Source: Nephrocerus scutellatus | Lineage: Eukaryota; Arthropoda; Insecta; Diptera; Pipunculidae | Direction: 5' to 3' | Assembly (NCBI GenBank): GCA_947095585.1 | Contig: OX352761.1 | Span: 130,168,277-130,232,276, forward strand | Length of the DNA stretch: 64,000 nucleotides | Shown here: one piece after another, positions 9,369 through 20,600 of the stretch | Layout: every line of letters begins with the position of its first letter | How positions within the stretch are numbered: position 1 is the stretch's first letter | Notes under the pieces: model-generated | Seen by the model: only the letters and a program-made list of their open reading frames with translations | Databases searched by the model: none | What the model was told of the DNA's origin: nothing | Made by a program: the position numbers and the translations under genes

Positions 9369-12300
9369 CTAGTCGGAAAGATGCAGATAAAAGTTAAATT
9401 GTAATCTAAACGTTAGATAGAAACGTTAAATTGTAAGCAAAATTAAGTGAGGATTTTAAATGAAAAAATAATTCCAATCAGACATAAAATAAAAATGCAA
9501 TTTGACGCATCTTCTGAGTCAGCATTATTTGAATTGCAGTTCCTTTATAAAGAAGATTAAAAATATATTGAAGGCAGAATACATGTATTGGTTCATCATT
9601 AATTTACTCGTATGATGATGGACCTCTTACAGCTTCTTTCATGATACGTACCTTCAGCAATTCGAAGAGTTTTCTTATGATCCTCTCCCAATTTCGAAAC
9701 AATCGTATCTAATGCGACTAATCCAGCTGCAGCAATGATGCCAGATTGCCTCATTCCACCACCAAGTGCTTTCCGTAGACGACGAGCTCTATAAAAAAAA
9801 GCTCAAATGTTAGTTGTAGACGGGATTTTTTGAGTTAGGACTGAGGCAATATATAGTGAAATATTTTAAAAGAAAGAAATTTTTGGACGACAGTAAAAAT
9901 GTGGCTAGCTTATCATTTTTTTTGAATGTTCTTATAAGAAATAATAATATATTTTTTTATTATTAGAAATAAGAAATTATAATAATAATATTCGGCGCGA
10001 CAGACCATTGCGGTCAAAGGCCTAGCTTCTCGGGTACATTTGTGTTGCGCATGTATATTTTTGGACACAAATGGAAAGGACCTTCAATTTAAGGCCTGCT
10101 CCGAACGGCGAATTGAGAAGCCTTCCGTGAAAAGTTATTACTCTCGGAACGTTTGTCATTCGCGAAAAGTATTGAAAGTAAATTGATAAAAAAATGAGAA
10201 TGTGCTGCCGCATTCACTAATGGTATTGCACGAGACTCATGCTTGGAATGTGCTGCTATCCCGTTCGAAATACTTGCACAAGTAGCAGTTTTTATATGCA
10301 GCTTATCTCCAGCTAAATTTTCTGCACAAAATTTCAACTAGACAAAAACGGCGGAAAGTCAATCAGATCTGCGAAATCCTTTTAGTAAATATTAGAGGAA
10401 ATAATGTCTTCTGCAGAAAATTTTAGAAACCTATCGCGCATTATCTTACTCATTTATAAAATCCACTGATCCAACCAGCATCGAGCCAACCGGTGCCGAT
10501 AGTCCTTTGCTCAAGCAAAAGCATAACGAATCGAAATCCCTTGTGATCCTTTTGACGGGTATTTGAAGATGTTCAGCTGCATTAAATACCCGGGCACCAT
10601 CCATGTGCAAGGCTATGCGACTGCTACTGCTGTCGTCTGCATTGTGCTCTTTGCAAAGGCTGGCAATGTTGTCAAGCCAGTCAAGTGGCAGTACCTTACC
10701 GCCACACATATTGTGCGTATTCTCTACAACAACCAATGATGTAATAGGCTCGTGGTAGTCATCTGAGCGGATTTTTCTGCGAAGCTCGTTCAGGCAAAAT
10801 GTTCCATTTGGTTTATTTTTTATGGTAGCTAATTGCACACCAGCGATATGAGCAGCACCACCTGTAAAATGTTAGCAATTTTCTTTAGAGTTGGAGGTGA
10901 ATTTAGTGAAAGGCATGTTGCGAGAGACTAAGTGAGAAATTACAAGAACTTGACTTGATTTATAAGGAGGTCACACTGCATGAAAACACTCTTGTAAGCC
11001 CAAGGGTAGAAAAGTACTCGTAATTACAGTCACTTAATATTAAGTGGCAGCTGTTGAAACTTCAGGCTATAAGGGCTTTTAGAAATTTATTTCCTACTCT
11101 AAACAGCCGAACTGCGTAATTTTATCTTAAAAATAATCGCACACGCAATTGGCCAGAATTCCTTACGCAAATGATTATTAAATCAATTTGTTGGCAATGA
11201 AATAACATCATTACATCTAAAAGTTGTTCAAAAAGTCTGCTTGTTTTTACATGGGGCAACTCAAAAATTCTTTAACAGCGATCTTCCTGCGACTTGTTGC
11301 TCTATTTCGTTGTAATAAATTTTTGTGTACTTAATATAAACAAATAAATGAAAATTCGGTTTAAGCCTGGTCTACAGTATACATACCCTGTTCGTATAAA
11401 AACGTATGAGATAAATCACCAACAATTGCTTCCGTTCCTCGGCGATGGCAGTGCACCATAACTGAAAAGTGAAAAGGGAAAATTTTTTAAAAATTTAATG
11501 CATGAACATTAACAAGAAATCGCAGACTAAGTGAAGAAGCATATTTCAGTACTTAGGAAAAAGGATATTTCTTTATGTGCTTAAAAAAAATTTAAAGAGA
11601 GCCCTTTAAAACATAATACATCTACATAACGTTAAATGAACAAATATTCAAATGATGTGTAATCGTTCTACTGCTACTTGTTTTAATAGAATGGGGCGCT
11701 TAAGGTCGTTTTCACAGATTCCGAATTTTAGAATTCAATATACGCTTTTTTGGGGAATAAAAAATTGTTTTTCTATAATATACTACTTATATCCTAAATT
11801 TAATCAAATAAATGTAAAAAAACTTCGTTTTTCGGGTACAAACTTTTATGTGTACATCGAAACACGCCGCATCCTTTATTATTTCATAAAAATCACCAAA
11901 ATATCTGCTATAGAGGTCGGGGATATTTCAATGCATTTTCTTTTTTCCACGTTTCACACACGATTTGCGAAACGTGTCAAATTCCGGATATCAAAATTGG
12001 AACCTTACATTGAGCTGCAGAAAAAATATCAGCCCTCTTGTCGTGCGAAATGTGGTAAAAAAAACCTCAAAAAACGAGAAAATTGCGCAATTTCAACCCA
12101 TCATACCCGCCCCTTGCGAAACGCGACACGCACATACGCGGAATATAAAAAATGCTATTACTCAAAAAATTTCAGCTCTCTTGGTCGTGTGGAAAGTGGT
12201 TAAAAAGGAACTCAAAGTATTCGAAAATACAGACAAAAAGGGGTCAAGTTAAATAAAATGTTTTTTAAAAAAATCCTAAATTTGTATCGTACGCAACTTT

Positions 12301-14801
12301 AGGAACTGAATGGATCGCAGTTGTTTTTGAAAGTAATGCGTTATTTAGGCTAGCCGCACATTGAACGCAGCCTAGAACAGCAAAGCCTAGCCGAGATTTT
12401 TAGAGCACACAATGTAAGACTAAATGACGCAAAATGTGATGAGTATAACATTGTGTGCCCAAAAAACCTCGGCAACGCTATCTGTGCTGTGCTGCGCTCA
12501 ATATGAGGCTAGCCTTAACCTCTTCGTAAGCGTAAGGGATTACTCACTTTTTGTAGGGTTATTGTTTTCCCATCATTGTTGCGCAATAGTCACATATGAC
12601 TTGAAGATACGGCTATATCAAAATACAATTGACCACTCCCTTCACTTTATAAAATTAAACCCCCTCCTCGAAAGGTAGCAGGGAAATCCATGTTAATCTG
12701 AGGCTCTTTCCAAGGAGGGGTTATATTGCCCTTACTGTGGCTATTGTTAAAAAACAAGGTCTAAAGACATCCTAAAGGACAAGGTCTTTTGAGCTGGACA
12801 GGACACGAAACGCTAAGAAATCATGTATTCCCCTAGCAATAAACCAAACAACAGTCCTGTCCCTCCGACGTTCAAAACACAATCTATACTTATTAGCTCC
12901 CGACATATTTATTAAATACGTCGCGACGTGCAGCGTGGTCTGTTTTAGGGAATCTGGATGGTTTTTCACCAAACCATACGGTCAATGCAATATACTGTAG
13001 TTGTTACCAAAGGAGATGATATCATCTTTAACCGACTACTGCATCCCTTAACTATACTTCAGTACCAGCTTTGTCGTGGAGTTTCTCCATTCAAGACTCA
13101 AGAAAGTCGGAAGGACGGGAAAGTTTTTGGATGTTTTTGTGTAACTCTGTTCACCGATGGGTCCAAGATAAGAATTGGAGTCGGTTATGGAGTTTTCTCT
13201 GAAAATCCCAATCCTTCAAGGTCCTACAAGGTACCTAACTCTGCTAGCATTTTCCAGGCAAAGATCCTAGGCATCTAGCGCCCTACCTCATAGAACCGCA
13301 GTAATTTTCATGGTTGGCATGCGCGTGGATAGCCAACTTCCGATCAAAGCCATTATTGCGACAAGCAATGTCAAGCAGTGTCAAGCCTAACTGGCTTTGA
13401 TAAGCCGGGGTACAGCGACATTGACTGCAATAAGAAAGTATTGGCGCCACACTGGACATGAAATACACTGAGAGAGTCTGCTATCCTTTGAGCTCCGTCA
13501 GGGAACGTGTTCTTACCTTCCATAACACCAAAGTACAGTTAAGGTGAAATGAGTTGACCAACTGAACCCAGTCGAGAGCAATGTTGCCTATAATTAATCA
13601 AATCCACCGTGCTGATCTCCAGATCACGGAAAGATATTTTTACTTAGTTTTTATTTTTGCTTTTTCTTATAAAAGAGACGTCGCATTGTAAGTTGAAAGT
13701 TCCACACCGTTAATATCGAATTTTATTAAATGAACCGTAAATAATGTATGAATGTTTTCCTTGTTGCAAAAAAAGCATTTTCAGCAAAGAAAAAATATAA
13801 ACGAAAAGGGCTTCATTGAAAGTAGGCCATCACATGACGGGTGGGGGGAAAGTATTTACAAAACCTGTGTCCTCTCTGAGACAGGATATACACAAACCCG
13901 AAACCAATAGATTCATTTTATTAGTTGGAACCATTTTATTTCACGTGCACATCCTGCATGTGATATTATGCAGTGCTCGACACCATGCTCTCTTTATGTG
14001 TTCAAAATAGAATTCTATGAGCCCATTTTCACCTAAGGACCGTTTATGATGTATAGGTTAAAAGAATTATGAATTTAATATTATTTGTTACAGTTCAGTT
14101 ATTGTTTCACAAGCAACCAACCTTTTAGGATTATATATTTACACAAGAAAATGATACGATCTAGTGACACACACAAAACTTTTGGTGTGAAATAATGCAC
14201 CTGAAAGTAGTTATTGTAATAAAATATGTAAGTTTAAATTTATTATTTCAATGATAATATACCAAACATTTACGCTTTAAACTTTAAGAATTTTCTCACT
14301 AAAAAATTGTATTAAATTCGTTGTTAAGCTGACCTATAGACATCTGCATATATACTCTTCGTTACAATTATAACAAATATGGATTGTATATCAACAACTT
14401 ATACAAATGTTGCTAGGGCAATATGAGTTGTCCATGAGTATCTATGGATTGAGTTGAATCATTTTGATTAAGATTAAATTATTTAAAATTAATCTACCAG
14501 AGTAAAAATCATATGACTTTATTTCAAAACCAGCGTCAATAACTACGAAAAAATTGCGACCGCCAACATTTTTGATAATAATATTTAACTCACGTGCTAT
14601 CAGATTTCCCATAGTCCCACTGGGTACAAACAGTCCAGCCTCCTTTTCGAATATACTTGCGGCCTTCGCCTCTAGTTTAGCAACCGTTGGATCCTCGCCG
14701 TATACATCGTCACCAACTACAGCTTCGAACATTGCTTTTCGCATTTCCGGTGTCGGAGAGCTTAGCGTGTCCGAACGCATATCAATCACGTAATGTGACA
14801 T
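9028..14801 (-). CDS. Low-specificity (allo-)threonine aldolase, five exons
   Basis: This enzyme is a PLP-dependent lyase (fold type I, GLY1/LtaE family) that splits L-threonine or L-allo-threonine into glycine and acetaldehyde. Exons on the minus strand: 14594-14801, 11387-11461, 10450-10861, 9652-9788, 9028-9368. All have GT-AG ends and matching phases, and the join gives 390 residues, the usual family length. The start [12 protein letters not shown] suits the family N-terminus. Visible sites: [13 protein letters not shown] (residues 73-85), HMDGAR with Asp182 and Arg185 (Asp for the PLP ring nitrogen), and [11 protein letters not shown] with Lys213 as the expected Schiff-base lysine. No signal peptide or membrane segment is seen, so a cytosolic enzyme is likely. 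The 3.1-kb first intron carries repeats, a MITE and a non-LTR piece, but the frame is unbroken. Drosophila has a single-type orthologue. Exon model by eye; transcripts would settle it. Confidence 0.93.
9652..9788 (-). CDS. Threonine aldolase exon 4
   Basis: The exon encodes [16 protein letters not shown] and [10 protein letters not shown], a family hallmark (the GGGMRQ loop near the phosphate of PLP). The acceptor is TTATAG and the donor GTACGT. Confidence 0.93.
9980..10170 (-). mobile_element. tRNA-derived SINE, copy A (5'-truncated)
   Basis: It shares a body with the copies at 24567-24834 and 45111-45370: ATTATTAT tail, GCGCGACAGACC, CCTAGCTTCTCG, ACACAAATGGA, GAATTGAGAAGC and ACTCTCGGAACGTTTGTCA. 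The tRNA head found in the other two copies is missing here. The 3' tail is ATT-rich. It lies in the last-but-one intron of the threonine aldolase gene. Confidence 0.75.
10450..10861 (-). CDS. Threonine aldolase exon 3 (PLP site)
   Basis: The exon encodes residues 96-231 plus split codons. It contains [18 protein letters not shown] (Asp182, Arg185) and [12 protein letters not shown] (Lys213, PLP lysine). The acceptor is TTTACAG; the donor GTAAGA follows two bases of codon 232. Confidence 0.94.
11387..11461 (-). CDS. Threonine aldolase exon 2
   Basis: This 75-nt exon is too short for an ORF scan. Its acceptor is TTTTCAG and its donor GTATGT. It encodes [15 protein letters not shown] and SHTFLYEQ (residues 71-94), the strongly conserved segment that closes over the active site. 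Confidence 0.93.
11815..12240 (-). repeat. CGTGTG-rich dispersed repeat, reverse copy
   Basis: The reverse complement shows TTTGTACCCGAAAAACGAAG and scattered CGTGTG/GCGCGT strings. Both occur in the same order in the copies at 21945-22565, 27500-27870 and 45420-45850. Open frames over this stretch are incidental. It is intronic in the threonine aldolase gene. Confidence 0.55.
12348..12514. mobile_element. 167-bp hairpin MITE with TTA flanks (Harbinger-like)
   Basis: The arms fold on each other: the left end is GGCTAGCCGCACATTGAACG and the reverse complement of the right end is GGCTAGCCTCATATTGAGCG. Pairing continues through CGAGATTTTTAGAGCACACAATGT with few mismatches. TTA lies directly on each side, fitting the TWA target duplications of PIF/Harbinger elements. 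There is no coding capacity. It is intronic. Confidence 0.7.
12960..13450 (+). mobile_element. Non-LTR RNase H-region fragment
   Basis: The plus-strand frame carries [20 protein letters not shown], the start of a non-LTR-encoded RNase H domain with its first catalytic Asp (FTDGS). Flanking sequence is full of stops. It is intronic in the threonine aldolase gene and dead. Confidence 0.65.
14594..14801 (-). CDS. Threonine aldolase exon 1
   Basis: The exon encodes residues 1-69 and the first base of codon 70. It carries the conserved DMRSDT start and the GDDVYGEDP and PSGTMGN blocks. The donor reads GTGAGT. A CGTGTG-rich repeat begins only about 80-90 bp upstream of the ATG, so the proximal promoter and 5' UTR are short or lie within or across that repeat. 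Confidence 0.93.
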
Positions 14802-14877
14802 TTTTATCGTTTATAATTTTTAAATAGTGATAAAGTGCTGCGGGAAAAATGAAAGTGATATTTTATAACTTAAATAG

Positions 14878-15010
14878 TAAGTAAACATATTTTTTTTATA
14901 TTCCGAGTATGACGCGTGTCACGTGTTGCGTTCGGCGCGTGACACGTGTGGCGCGTGTGAAGTGTTTGGCCCTTCATCCTCCGAGCAGAACCTACATTCT
15001 GTCCCTGAGC
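14878..15010 (+). repeat. CGTGTG-rich repeat fragment upstream of threonine aldolase
   Basis: Dense GACGCGTGTCACGTGTTGCG and GGCGCGTGTGAAGTGTTTGG wording resembles the CGTG core of the dispersed family at 21945-22565. It lies less than 100 bp upstream of the aldolase ATG. Confidence 0.5.
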
Positions 15011-15069
15011 CCGCACCAATTTTGTTAAGGTGACATCGCAAGCCACAATGACAATTAGAAAACTCACCA

Positions 15070-15720
15070 GCTTCCTAATGATATTCCTATTAAAATTAAG
15101 GATTTTCTTGATGGAAAAAGGCCTGACTAATTTTTTGGATTGCCTAAGTTTGTGTTTCTATCAATTTATCAGTGCTGTGGCGGCAGCCCAGTTGACATCA
15201 CAGTAGGGTTTAGGTCCTATGAACGCAGATTCCGAGCCCTAGCTAGTTCATTTGCAAATTCGTTGCCTGCAATTCCCTGATGACCAGAGACCCAACCGAG
15301 TTTGACTTTGTAATGTCTGGAAAGAGATTGCCAGATCGGTCTGAAACAGTGCGCCCTGAAAATAATTTCAGGGATAGTGCAGAACATGTCTCTTTCAGGA
15401 ATTGAGTCAAAATTTTTCAGGTAACCCACATAGTCACCCGGTTTGTACCCGTATTCTAGTTGCAGCTTAATAGCGCACCTAGCAGCCGTCTTCCTAATGA
15501 AGATTGGTAGGGGTGAAAGCTTCTAGTGCTGTCGTATGGCAGGTGCGCATGGCACTCGTTATACCTAGACAGGCAGCTCTTGTAGCTTCTGAAGCTTAGT
15601 TGCCGTTGTTCGTTGAAGAACTTTCGGCCACCATACGATAATAGTACGTATCGTAACATCGTACGGCGCACGCAGCCAACTGAAATACGTAGCGATGTCT
15701 TTTTCGTAAGCATGCTCCTA
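15070..15720 (-). mobile_element. Non-LTR fragment, RT tail and RNase H (family Y)
   Basis: The minus strand encodes GWVSGHQGIAGNEFANELAR, the C-terminal RNase H block, preceded by a degraded RT tail. The DNA that follows (shared AGGAAATCCTTAATT-like and GGCAATCCAA phrases) matches 59560-59700, so both pieces come from one I/LOA-type family. Confidence 0.75.
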
Positions 15721-15764
15721 GCATTGGACCATATGTTTAAAACAAAATGAAAATTTTAATTTTT

Positions 15765-15930
15765 AAATGCTCTATAGAAACTTTGCGTGTCTATGTTCGT
15801 GTGCTTATTTGTGGCTGGCCAAATCTTGTGATTAATTTTTAATCCACTTGCTAAAGCCCGACTTTATTCAAACTTTGCACACCTGTGTATCTCTGATGAC
15901 AACACTTTCTGTAAAAATTTGGAAAATTTG
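15765..15930 (+). repeat. GC-patch dispersed repeat, copy 3 (truncated)
   Basis: It runs GCGTGTC, GTGTGCTTATTTGTGGCTGG, ATCTTGTGAT, TTTTTAATCCACTTGC, CACACCTGTGTATC, GATGACAACACTTTCTGT and AAAATTTGG, the same block order as the other copies. It stops before the GC-rich half. Confidence 0.7.
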
Positions 15931-18900
15931 GCAGTCAACCGAAATGAAATTCTTTTTGAAAACATAAAATTCGCATAGGTATCTTCTGATTGAGTGAACC
16001 GATTGCTAAAAAATAGAAACTGAATCTTACCTCTCATCAATTTCATCCGAATTGGGACAATACTTTTTACGTGACGCGTGCGCGAACAAACAGATGAAAA
16101 TTCCCAGAATGATTTTAATGAATTCTATCACTTATCCTTCATATAATGTATAGATATAATATACATATTAACTCAGATACGGAAAAGTTTCATTTCATTT
16201 TGCACAAATGCACAAAGCAGCACTTAACAGTACAAAAGTTTAATTGTTACTGCTGATACTGTTTTACTAATAAAACAACATCAGCACTTTTCTTGTTGCG
16301 AAACTCGATTTACATACAATCTGGGGCGTTGATAACAAATTAATTTTCAGTGGAAATTTTTTGTTTGCAAATGCAAAAATCGTACAAAATTTGACTGGTG
16401 TAATATTTATTTAGTACGGATATATGTTTATTTATTTATTTTCTTTTATTTAACTAATAATTTTCATCACTTACACACAATCACTGGACTGTTAATGCAC
16501 CAACTAACTCAACAGTTAACCGCTGACGACTGAGGCTGTCGGCTAAACATGTTTTACTCTCGATTGAAGATAGAAAACTAAAAACACATGCTTCCATGAT
16601 TGAGTTTGTTCATAATCGCGACTGACAAGTACAAAATAAACAGCAGACAGAACACATGTTTGTTGAAATTAGTTAATATTCCTGGAGCGCTCTTCAGTTC
16701 CCTTATGTACAAGAACCTATGACGTTAAAATCTCGTCGATGTATTTGGTCGTGTTATCACTCACTCACCATTCTTACAATTTCCATCCGAAAAATCCAAC
16801 CTTCACTGTTCACATAAGAAAGAAAAAAAACTTCCAAGTAAATAACAAGTAAGTGCATATTAAAGTCTTGAGTCATTTGTGTTTTATTAATAACTACCAG
16901 ACGAGTATGAAAGCTGTGAGTTTTTGATCGGCCTCTGTCCCTGGGAGAGAGTGTCAAACCAAACACAATGTCGCTCCACTGCTATTCTAGATATAAAATA
17001 AATAACTTTTTCTGGTTTGCCAGCTCATGAAAATGTTTACCCATCCCCCAATTGCTATAGCGGATTTTTTGCGCTGGAATAGAAGATCTAAACTCTGAAA
17101 TGGCGATGGGATAAAGTGATTTAGACTTTGAGGCGTGCGGTTGCAATGACCCAAAGCAACTCGTCCACCCGCTAAATTGAATTTGATTCTGGCAAATCTT
17201 CAGAACTCCTAAGTTGGAGTTCACGACATACGGGGTGATTCAGTTAATATTATTAACTTAGTTTAAGGACTTTTTTCCTTCTTTGTTTAAATATTAAAAA
17301 TTATAAAGTAGTCAACTATATATCTACATATATAATACGAAAACCAATGATATCCTGTGGAGTAACGGTTAGAGCACTTGACTGTAATATAGAGGTAGAG
17401 GGAGGTTTACCGAACGAATCTTACTGCTTCTTTTTTATCTTTTTTGTAACTATCCTAATAGGAATACAACAAATTCCTAAAAATTTATTGGTTACGTTTT
17501 ATGTAAACGTATGACCGCGTTATTTGGATGTGGATTTACACTCCTACATACATACATACATAAAAACATAATAAATTAATGTTGAAAGCGAAAAAAATGT
17601 AAACGTTTCTTTAACTTTTTCCTTTTTTATATGATTTTTCAATTGGCCTCAATCAAGTGACGCAACTATTTTACTGTCTTATAGAAGTTCATTAAGAGAA
17701 CTTGGGAAATTCCCATGCATTTCCTTAATTTCCTCTTTAATTTTATGGCTTTGTTTTTGGATGTATATACTTACACATAGGTAGAAAATATAATTTCTAA
17801 TTTAATATAACTAAAAACGGCTGCAAAAAATGTGGCCTTAATCAAGTGATTGAGAGTGTATACACTGCTTTGCATTTACGATTAGTGACTGTAACAAAAA
17901 AGTTATTGCTCCGCCAAAGGCGCACGCTGCATATTTGTCTAACGATGAAAACTTCATGATAGAATGACAAACTTTAATATAGAACGCAGGGCCTTTAATA
18001 AGGACCTTAAATGAACAAGGAGATAAAATAGACAAAGTTATCTACAGCCAGTAGCGTATCACGGTGTGAACGGTCTTCAATTAGGGAGAGGGTGCCGCCT
18101 CCAAATAAACCACCGGTACAACATGAAGAGCAAGCTTATGGTTTTTCCTTTGAGCTTGTGCGGTATTACCAATGTATGTGTGGGAGTGTGTGTCTGTGTT
18201 GTACACATCGGTCGAATTGAATATAATATTATTTTATTTTAATATTTTAGTAACGTGACCTTTTACTGAATCTGCCTCGGAAACACTGATCTATGACGAT
18301 GACAACGAAAACGGCTAAACGATTTATGAATTTTCTCATAGAACGCACGCTCACTGTATAGATCTCGAGCTGCACATCAGCTTGCCGATACCCTGTCTAA
18401 GCGATGCAGTAGACGGGGAATGGTGTCTTACAATAATCAGAATATCTATATCCAGAAAAATGAAATGCCGGTGCGAACGCGTAAAAAAAACGCAACTCAT
18501 CCGCCAACCATAATACCATACTGTCACATTCGAGTTTGTTCGACTCACTAACCAAAACAGGCGTGGTAGAGATAGAGTTATCTCAGGATTAAATCCTCCC
18601 TAGTTTTTTTTTATATTATTATTTATTTATTTTTTAGTTTTCTTAATATACCCCTAAAACGGTTGGTGTTGTGCAACTGCGCAGTGTTCCACTAATTACT
18701 AGTATATAGATTAACAAAGGCTTTTATTTCTTGGCAACAAATTTTTACACTGATTATACAACTTTTAATAAAAAACGGTACATTTTAATTTTATAACAAA
18801 TATAATTCATTTATTTATTGCATTCAATTTTAATTTGACTGAATTCAGACATTCAAAGTGCTTCATTTTCATCCTTTTTTTTAATTAAATTGTATTATGT

Positions 18901-20404
18901 GGCTAATTGCATGTTATACACACAAAGGTACATTTATAATAAACAAACTCATCGTTTAACCTTTCATAGCACATACACCATGAACATTTGTTACTTATAG
19001 TAAAAGTCGTTATTTTAATTTTTTAAATTCTCATGCTCAAAAAGAGTAATCAATCTTTTAAGTTCATAGTTTACCATTTTGATAAAAACATTTTTGCAAT
19101 AAATGTTAATAAAAAAATTTAATTCCCTCTCTTTTTGATATATAAAAATTTTTGATAAAAAGATTATGAGTTAAGTTTCAGTTCCCTAGGAAGGTAACAA
19201 GTCCTTTTTGAATTATTCACAAAGTATCATAATCGATCGAGTGTAAAACTAAAACATAACATATATGAATAGCATTAAAATTTATAAATAAAATAAATAG
19301 TTAATTTAGAGTCACAGTAAAGATCAACAAAATTTATTAAAGCGAATATCTGAAAATTCGTATCTTTTCATATAAAATGCTTTTCTTTGGCATGGCTAAT
19401 TGTGGTCCAACTTTTAAATTTTCTTTCGTCAGATTGAAATCAGAATTAAAACAACTAAAACTGTGACTTATAAAAATTTAAAAGAAATTATTTTAAAAAA
19501 TATATGAAAGTAACAATAAAATTTTATAAAAACTACAACTCAAGTAATGTCTAAAGTAAATCTGCAGGTATCTATCTGTAGGTAAGATTATAAAGCTGCA
19601 TACTAAAATGTAGCAACAAAGTTGAAAATTCATTACATAATAAGAAAAACAATTGAATTTTATATACAGATTTGCTCTAATTTCCTGTCTCTTTGAAAAT
19701 AAATCCTTCTCCTCTTTACCTAGAAAAATATAACTGATATACATCGATTTCATAAGTGGTCTTCCTCCTATTTGCTCTATACCCCTTTTAATAAATATAT
19801 TTTTTCAATTCTTGTCTTAGTTTGGGTTGAAATGCATTACTTAAAAAACCATAGCGAATGATGTTTAATAATAACAATTACAGTATATTTCCCACTTTTG
19901 GCACTATCTACAATTTAACTATCTATTTTCTTCATAATTTTCATTCCTTTTTTTTCAAAGCGCAAAAACAGCTGCCCATAAATATATTTCACCATTAAGT
20001 TGGAAATAAATTTTTTTTTTTGATTTGTTTAAAGAATTAATTGACTCACATAAACATATACACATATTAATACATACGAACATATTTTACAATTTAGTCG
20101 GTTGAGTTTTTGTTTGTATTTTCTTAAAATAACTTACGTATAAATAAATATTTGGTATTCTCTGTGTAATCTTGGGATCAGGTTCACATTTTGCTTCAAT
20201 TTAAATTAATTCTAAATAGGTAGTTTTTATTATATAAATCACTTATATGTATGTAAATTTATGTAAATTATTTTTAATTCATATTAATTGTTTTTAGCTT
20301 AAGACATCTATAAACTGTAATAGGGTTTTTCTTTTGTTTTAAACTATATTCTAAAAACAATTATTGCTATTTAACTAAGTAGATAGTGTAGTGGATATCT
20401 AACG
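15931..20404. other. Intergenic and 3'-flanking sequence, no gene recognised
   Basis: Sequence from 18700 to 20400 is strongly AT-rich and lacks repeats I recognise. Part of it may be the 3' UTR of the FAM20C gene; a TTTATT (AATAAA on the minus strand) lies at 20226-20231, with others further on. At 17352-17420 a decayed tRNA-like phrase (GGAGTAACGGTTAGAGCA) is present without a proper B-box. Nothing else could be supported. Confidence 0.45.
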
Positions 20405-20600
20405 CTATGATAGATTATCATCGGATGTTTCAATTTCTTCTGGTGGGTTTTTCTTGACACAGTCACGAATACCCTGTAAGATGATAGCAATTCGACGATC
20501 CAGCGCCTCTAAGTGCGGTTCCCACAGAATTGGTCTGACAGGATCTATGGACATGGATTCGCGCATTAATTCCGATAGAGGTTTTGATCCATTGTGGAGC
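20405..20600 (-). CDS. FAM20C exon 10 (C-terminal, stop)
   Basis: The exon encodes [20 protein letters not shown] and [19 protein letters not shown], the C-terminal helices of the family, and ends in TAG at 20405-20407. The acceptor is CCCTCAG. Confidence 0.93.

Noticed and set aside
11652..12203. Plus-strand 183-codon open frame
   Set aside because: It runs through unique AT-rich DNA into the CGTGTG repeat, lies antisense in an aldolase intron, and has no family likeness.
17352..17420. tRNA-like phrase GGAGTAACGGTTAGAGCA with an anticodon-arm-like follow-on
   Set aside because: There is no usable B-box, and acceptor and T arms do not pair; at best a decayed tRNA-derived repeat.
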